Of a stretch of DNA of 64,000 bases, positions 59,101 to 64,000 are shown in pieces. The position numbers were made by a program, and so were the translations under genes. The notes below the pieces were generated by a model, which worked only from the letters and a program-made list of their open reading frames with translations, was not told the origin of the DNA and made no database searches. This stretch comes from Streblospio benedicti (taxonomy: Eukaryota > Annelida > Polychaeta > Spionida > Spionidae): NCBI GenBank assembly GCA_019095985.1, contig CM032661.1, positions 252,780 to 316,779 of the forward strand, given 5' to 3'. Positions within the stretch are counted from its first letter, which is position 1. Every line of letters begins with the position of its first letter.

Positions 59101-62100
59101 AGACAGCTTTTGACGCTTCACTAGCTTCGGATTGGTGTTAAACAAAAGATGAGCGGGCCTCCGTGATTGGTGGTGATGGATCTGGGCAGAAAGGGAAAGA
59201 ATTTTCCATTTGATTCATGCTGCTGTGTGCAACTTATACATGGCACCGATGAGCCATGGAAACAATCAGCGCACGGCCACAATTGGCTTGTCAGTCACAG
59301 CACTGATCAATGGAGCCCTGTGGATCGGGTCACTCAATGTTTTACCATAGCGGTGCTGTCTGTAGCATAAAGATTTTAAAAAATCTTATTACACTGCCAG
59401 AAAGCTGCATAATAAATGCAATAAACTTTCCCCAGTTGCTTTTTGATTAGCTACTTGTCATGCCTCGACAATTGTTGTGATTTGTCATAGTCAAAATGCG
59501 CAGGACTTTTCTTCCAATCACAATCCTTGGAACAGTAGTAAATGGAAATGAGTGGAAGATAGGGAATATGGATCTTGATACAACACGCTGATAAGCATGA
59601 TTGAACTGCAGACTTCGGGGGTAGTTGTACACTGGACAGGGCAGATAACAGATGGCAGAAAATCTGAGGAGGAAGATATCTCGATGAGACAGTCTATATC
59701 ATTCTCATCATTGTCTGTTTGTTCATTTCTCTTGTTTTAATGTCCAAGATAATGTCATCTTGAGTACATGTATGTTTGTGATTTATTTGACAGATTTCCT
59801 GTCACTCTAAAGCTATTGTTTGATAGATATTTACTCACATGCGGCACTTGATACAAGTACCAATAATGATTAGTATATAGATATATTGACAAAGGGCAAC
59901 AAGGGATGCAATAAATGCAGAAAGGGTTTTAGAAATATATAATAGAAGCTTTTTCAAAACAACTCGCTGTAATTACTACTATTTATTGTGATTAAACATG
60001 TTTATTATTTCACATAAAGATTTGATTTAACTGAGCTTAACCTTTTTCATTTTGAAAGTTTCTCAAAATTCTCTGCTTCTTATATGTACCTCAGCTCCAA
60101 ACAGACTTTTTAAGCATTCAAAATTATCAGAGCTTGTTAATTTAAGTTACTATGCCTCATTTGATTGTGGTGAGCACTTGGAAATTTTGACAAACTTTGA
60201 TACCAGGGGCAAGGTTAGCTTTACACACTTCATTGTTCATAAAGTCATTGTTTGTGATTTGAATATGCATGATTACAATGTGAATAGTGTTTCCAGATGG
60301 TTTTATTTTTTCATCTCTCATGAAAATTTGCTAGCATTGCGCATGAAATACATGAAAAAAAAAAATACAACTCATTTGACAGTATAAAAAGTTCTTGGAG
60401 CTGCTCGTACTATATCATATTAAAACAGAACAGATTATAAAGTCAAAAACGTATGAAATTTTATTTAAATCACAAATTTTCACATCATCGATGCTTTTTC
60501 TGTTTTCATTTGACAGTAGTGGGAATGGTGAACATCTTTTATACATCATACAAGAGGAAGACTTTATTAAGTTGAGAATGTAAGGATGTGTAATGTTTCT
60601 TATGTGCATGCATGTTCTATAAAACTTATGAGTAATTTGTGCAAGTTCTTCTCAGATAAAGGAGCAAGTCAATCTATTCCATAACCATATCTTACTGAAA
60701 AATGGTGGCATTTTATTAACAACCAATCGCAATCCTCCTACCAAATCGGACATAAGGGAGATCTATTAAGGAGGGAGAATTGAGCGAAAACTTGTTCTCC
60801 ATGCATGGAATGTACTCAATTACATGGAATGGGACTTGTATTTGAGAAGTTGAATGATTGGATCATTGATATGGCATGTGGGGGGTAGCAATCGATGGGT
60901 GTGTACAACACAGAACACTGCTTTGTACACACAGGACTAATATGTACATTTATGTAGTATTATTCATGTCTTGTAAGAAAACAAGGGTTTGTTTTAATGG
61001 CCCATATATTTTTATACAATGGCATGAATCCAAACAAACATTTGAAAAGCAACAGTTATGGTTACAATACTATAAACGCAATCACATGTATATCAATAGT
61101 ACTTTTTCAACTTTTTCTTGTTCGTGTTCTTCTTCTTTCTCTTCTTCTTGAGTCCCTTTTACCCTTTAAAGTCATTTCGATGTATGGTGTATGATAAATA
61201 ATACTTTAAGTTTTTACAAGTTGTTTTCAAATGGAAATGAAAATAATATTTAATTAATATTATCTTTAAAAACTTGAGACCATGTGCAGGAACTTTAAAA
61301 AAAAATTATATAAAAAATACTCTTGACTTTTGGTGATTTGTTGTGTTCTCTAATAATTATCAGTGTGGTTTTGATAAAGATTTGTGTGAGTGTTGAGTTC
61401 ACACCTTACATGATCTGCTCAAAGACATTATAGGCGACCACATCAAAATGAAATGAGATCATTGTGACTGGAATATGTATGATTAACATGTTATAATTTG
61501 AACATCATTTTCAAATGGTTTTATTTTTTAATCACTCATGAAAATCTATCTCACTTACTATCCTGCATACATTTTATGTAAATTTATCTATCCAATGCAC
61601 AATTTGCTTCTTGCTATGTGGATGTAAGTCTAAATATATATTGTTGCAGACTCCTTAATGTTCTGTGGCTATCATTTCAGGGTTTCATGTTAGGGCCAAT
61701 TCAAATCTGTCACTAACTGTGCAATGAATTAAGGATGAAATAGCTCAACAACCACCACTTACCCTACTGAAATGTTTACCTATATCATCTCATGGTCAGG
61801 ATTCCAATCCCATAATCATTTGGCTTTGAGGCTTAGGTTGAGTCATATCGAATTCTTTTGTATGCAGAAACAATGATATTACCTCTATTAATTGATATTC
61901 CCATCGCTATAAGTAAGGGAAAATGTTTTCAATGACATCATCATTTTCCTGGCATGAATAATGATCCATCGTACATTATAACTAACATACTGCACAGGCC
62001 CAAACATTCATTTCATGTGATGGGTTCTTTGTTGTGTCTAAGCAGATGCTTTTTCATTATGAATAAAAGTCGTTCGTCTACACTGAGACTTAAATAAACG

Positions 62101-64000
62101 TATGTGATGACCCAAGCACACGAAAAATATTGGTCCAGTTTGCCAGTTACACTCTTCCTCCATTTGTAAAATAATCATGTTTATCTGGGGGTCGTGCCCA
62201 CAAACACGCAAGCTGTTTGTATGAGGCAGCAGGAGCACTAACCTTTTACCCATCTTATCATTTATTCAAGATAAAATAATCGTCCGTATTTGGAGTATTT
62301 TTTGTCTGCAATGACAGAACGGCTACGCACTATTGCGAGTTCTGAATGAAAAATAAGGTCAAAACAGATGTGCATTACGTTGCATCATATATAAATATTC
62401 ATTTTAACAGTTGATTGATTTTTGTGTAGATCTAGAGAAACCTATTTTTTTATTTTTTTTTACTATGTCCCAGGCCAACTGGGTGGGTTGCATGCCACGT
62501 TCTAGGGACATGCGTTTTATGGGTTTGGATATGTGCCACTCCCTCCCTTCCATTAAATCTTGGATCTGCCACTCAATGGGCAGAATGGTACCTCGACATG
62601 TTAGATAAGTACTAGACATGGGACCAAAGAATATGTGGAGAGAAACACAGCTGGTATAGAATACCAAAAGGTTTATTTTACTGCACCGAATATTCCCCAG
62701 GTAGTTTTTAAAAGCATAAGTGTATGGCAATGAGCTGGCATGAATTTTGAATTGTCTTGTATTGAACATTTAGTCGAAGATTACCACAAAAAACAATATT
62801 TATTAATTTGCATTTGATATTTCATATTATTGGGATGTATTAAAAATAAAAATTCCTTGTTTTTTGTTTTTGTATTTTTGTTTTTTATTTTGTTTTTGTA
62901 ATGGAAAAGTAGCTGAAAACTTACAACATACTTTATTGTATTCAAATATAGAGGTTGGCTGTGGTGCCATCACAACTTGATAAATTGATATGTACTTATG
63001 TTTGGAAGTTTCGCCTGAGGGAGGCAGTTATGAAAAGCTGATTGCATCACAATGTATAAGGTCTTTTATGGTACAAGATCTAAATTGGATCAAGAAAACA
63101 ACCCTAGAAAGTTGCAGTAATACAGCATATACTTGTCAGATGACCAGTGTTTGATGGATAACAGAGACATTTTCATAAATGATTAAACCCTAGGATCAAT
63201 GGGGAAGTTTTTGGGGTTGTGATTAACCAACCTGTCCTACAGATGAAAATTTAGTTACCTACATATATGCCAATCTGGAACTCTTTGGAAGTTAAATTGA
63301 TATATAGAAGAAACATGAATCAAAGTCCTCACACTGCCTATGAATAAATGTGAACTGACAATTTATACCAATGACCTGGCGAAAACTTTTACCTTGTATT
63401 TGAAGTTATAAATGGCTGATAGTCAGTTTCATTCTTTACTAATCTTTCCTGTCTGGCAAGAATCTGGACATGCAGTCAATATCATCATAGCTCTACATCA
63501 AATGATAAAATTTTATGTCAGACATCTTTATGCTTGTAACCGAGTCTACTGAATGAATAGCTCAGATAAGAACAATTGAATTAATATGACATTCATATTA
63601 CCCTAGGGTGCTGACTTAATTTCTTGTTTTTGTGTACAAGATTGTGCAGATAAAGTTTTGACTTTGAGTGTTTTCCTTACACACACCTGGCTTTTGCTGT
63701 GTCAAATCTTGGAGGATTGCTAATAAAGAACGGAGGGAGAAATAATGTAGACGTCGGGTAGGTTCTAGCCTGAGGTGCAAATATGCATGTTTTGCAGAGA
63801 TTAGTAAGCAGAATCTATTCTTTACATTTGCCCAGGCTTGGTGGGCTAACAATGCAGTGTCAAGAGATGAGAAATGGTTCATTTCTACAAGTGCTGGTTC
63901 CCCCTATGGCACTGGTATGGATCAAATGCAGAACTTGACCTCTTTCATAGGGGTTACAAAAATACAAAAATACACCCCCAGAAATGCTCTAGGATAAAGG
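53187..64000. other. Gene desert with scattered higher-complexity blocks
   Basis: No coding exon, RNA gene or repeat family could be supported. Compared with the AT-rich background, base composition is more balanced and less repetitive at about 53250-53460, 55660-56060, 57660-57890, 58895-59370, 60720-60900, 62140-62240, 62470-62610 and 63650-63880. Such blocks could be enhancers, undetected non-coding exons or old repeats. This is only an impression from composition. Confidence 0.35.

Overview
The window is AT-rich nuclear DNA of an animal. Genes have short exons, GT-AG introns and very small UTR-level signals; there are no operons. Six protein-coding genes can be read from conserved protein sequence, and all are typical metazoan families. 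The codon-level similarity to human proteins is strong, but the repeats (tRNA-derived SINEs, TA- and TTAA-flanked MITEs, a CR1/Jockey-like LINE, a Penelope-like fragment, pearl-like satellite transposons) are of the kind common in marine invertebrates. I cannot name the species. Two 100-base N gaps (28775-28874, 48814-48913) show that this is a draft assembly, and several duplications next to or inside genes may be haplotype or gap-filling artefacts.

Layout. 101-2916 (+): last eight exons of an NSMAF/FAN-type WD40 protein. 4099-5716 (-): ENY2/Sus1, all but its first few residues. 8032-13790 (+): HSF2BP, a meiotic BRCA2-partner homologue, head-to-head with ENY2; one of its introns holds a decayed duplicate exon and a 1.65-kb TTAA-flanked element. 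16413-19877 (-): a complete 560-residue BTB-BACK-Kelch protein, with a snap-back SINE in one intron. 20.2-25.5 kb: a transposon graveyard of MITEs, SINE dimers and a dead LINE. 26192-29324 (+): a core-2-type beta-1,6-GlcNAc-transferase with a stretch missing at the first N gap. 31.5-40.0 kb: partial copies of SSR1 sequence, two pearl-like elements carrying 300-bp satellite dimers, and a tandem duplication. 39274-46085 (-): SSR1/TRAP-alpha, with a 198-bp tandem array in one intron. 46.6-50.8 kb: repeats, a gap flanked by duplicate sequence, and a Penelope-like fragment inside a 102-bp inverted repeat. 50.8-64.0 kb: no gene that I can support, only AT-rich DNA with scattered blocks of more complex sequence that may be regulatory.

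The genes do not form a pathway. They act in TNF/sphingomyelin signalling (NSMAF), SAGA and mRNA export (ENY2), meiotic recombination (HSF2BP), ubiquitin-ligase substrate choice (Kelch), Golgi O-glycan branching (GCNT) and ER translocation (SSR1). The most informative structure is at 33.0-39.9 kb. A tandem duplication there preserves, in its second copy, the empty site of a satellite-carrying transposon that sits in the first copy. This gives exact element ends, a TAA target duplication and a relative date for the insertion.
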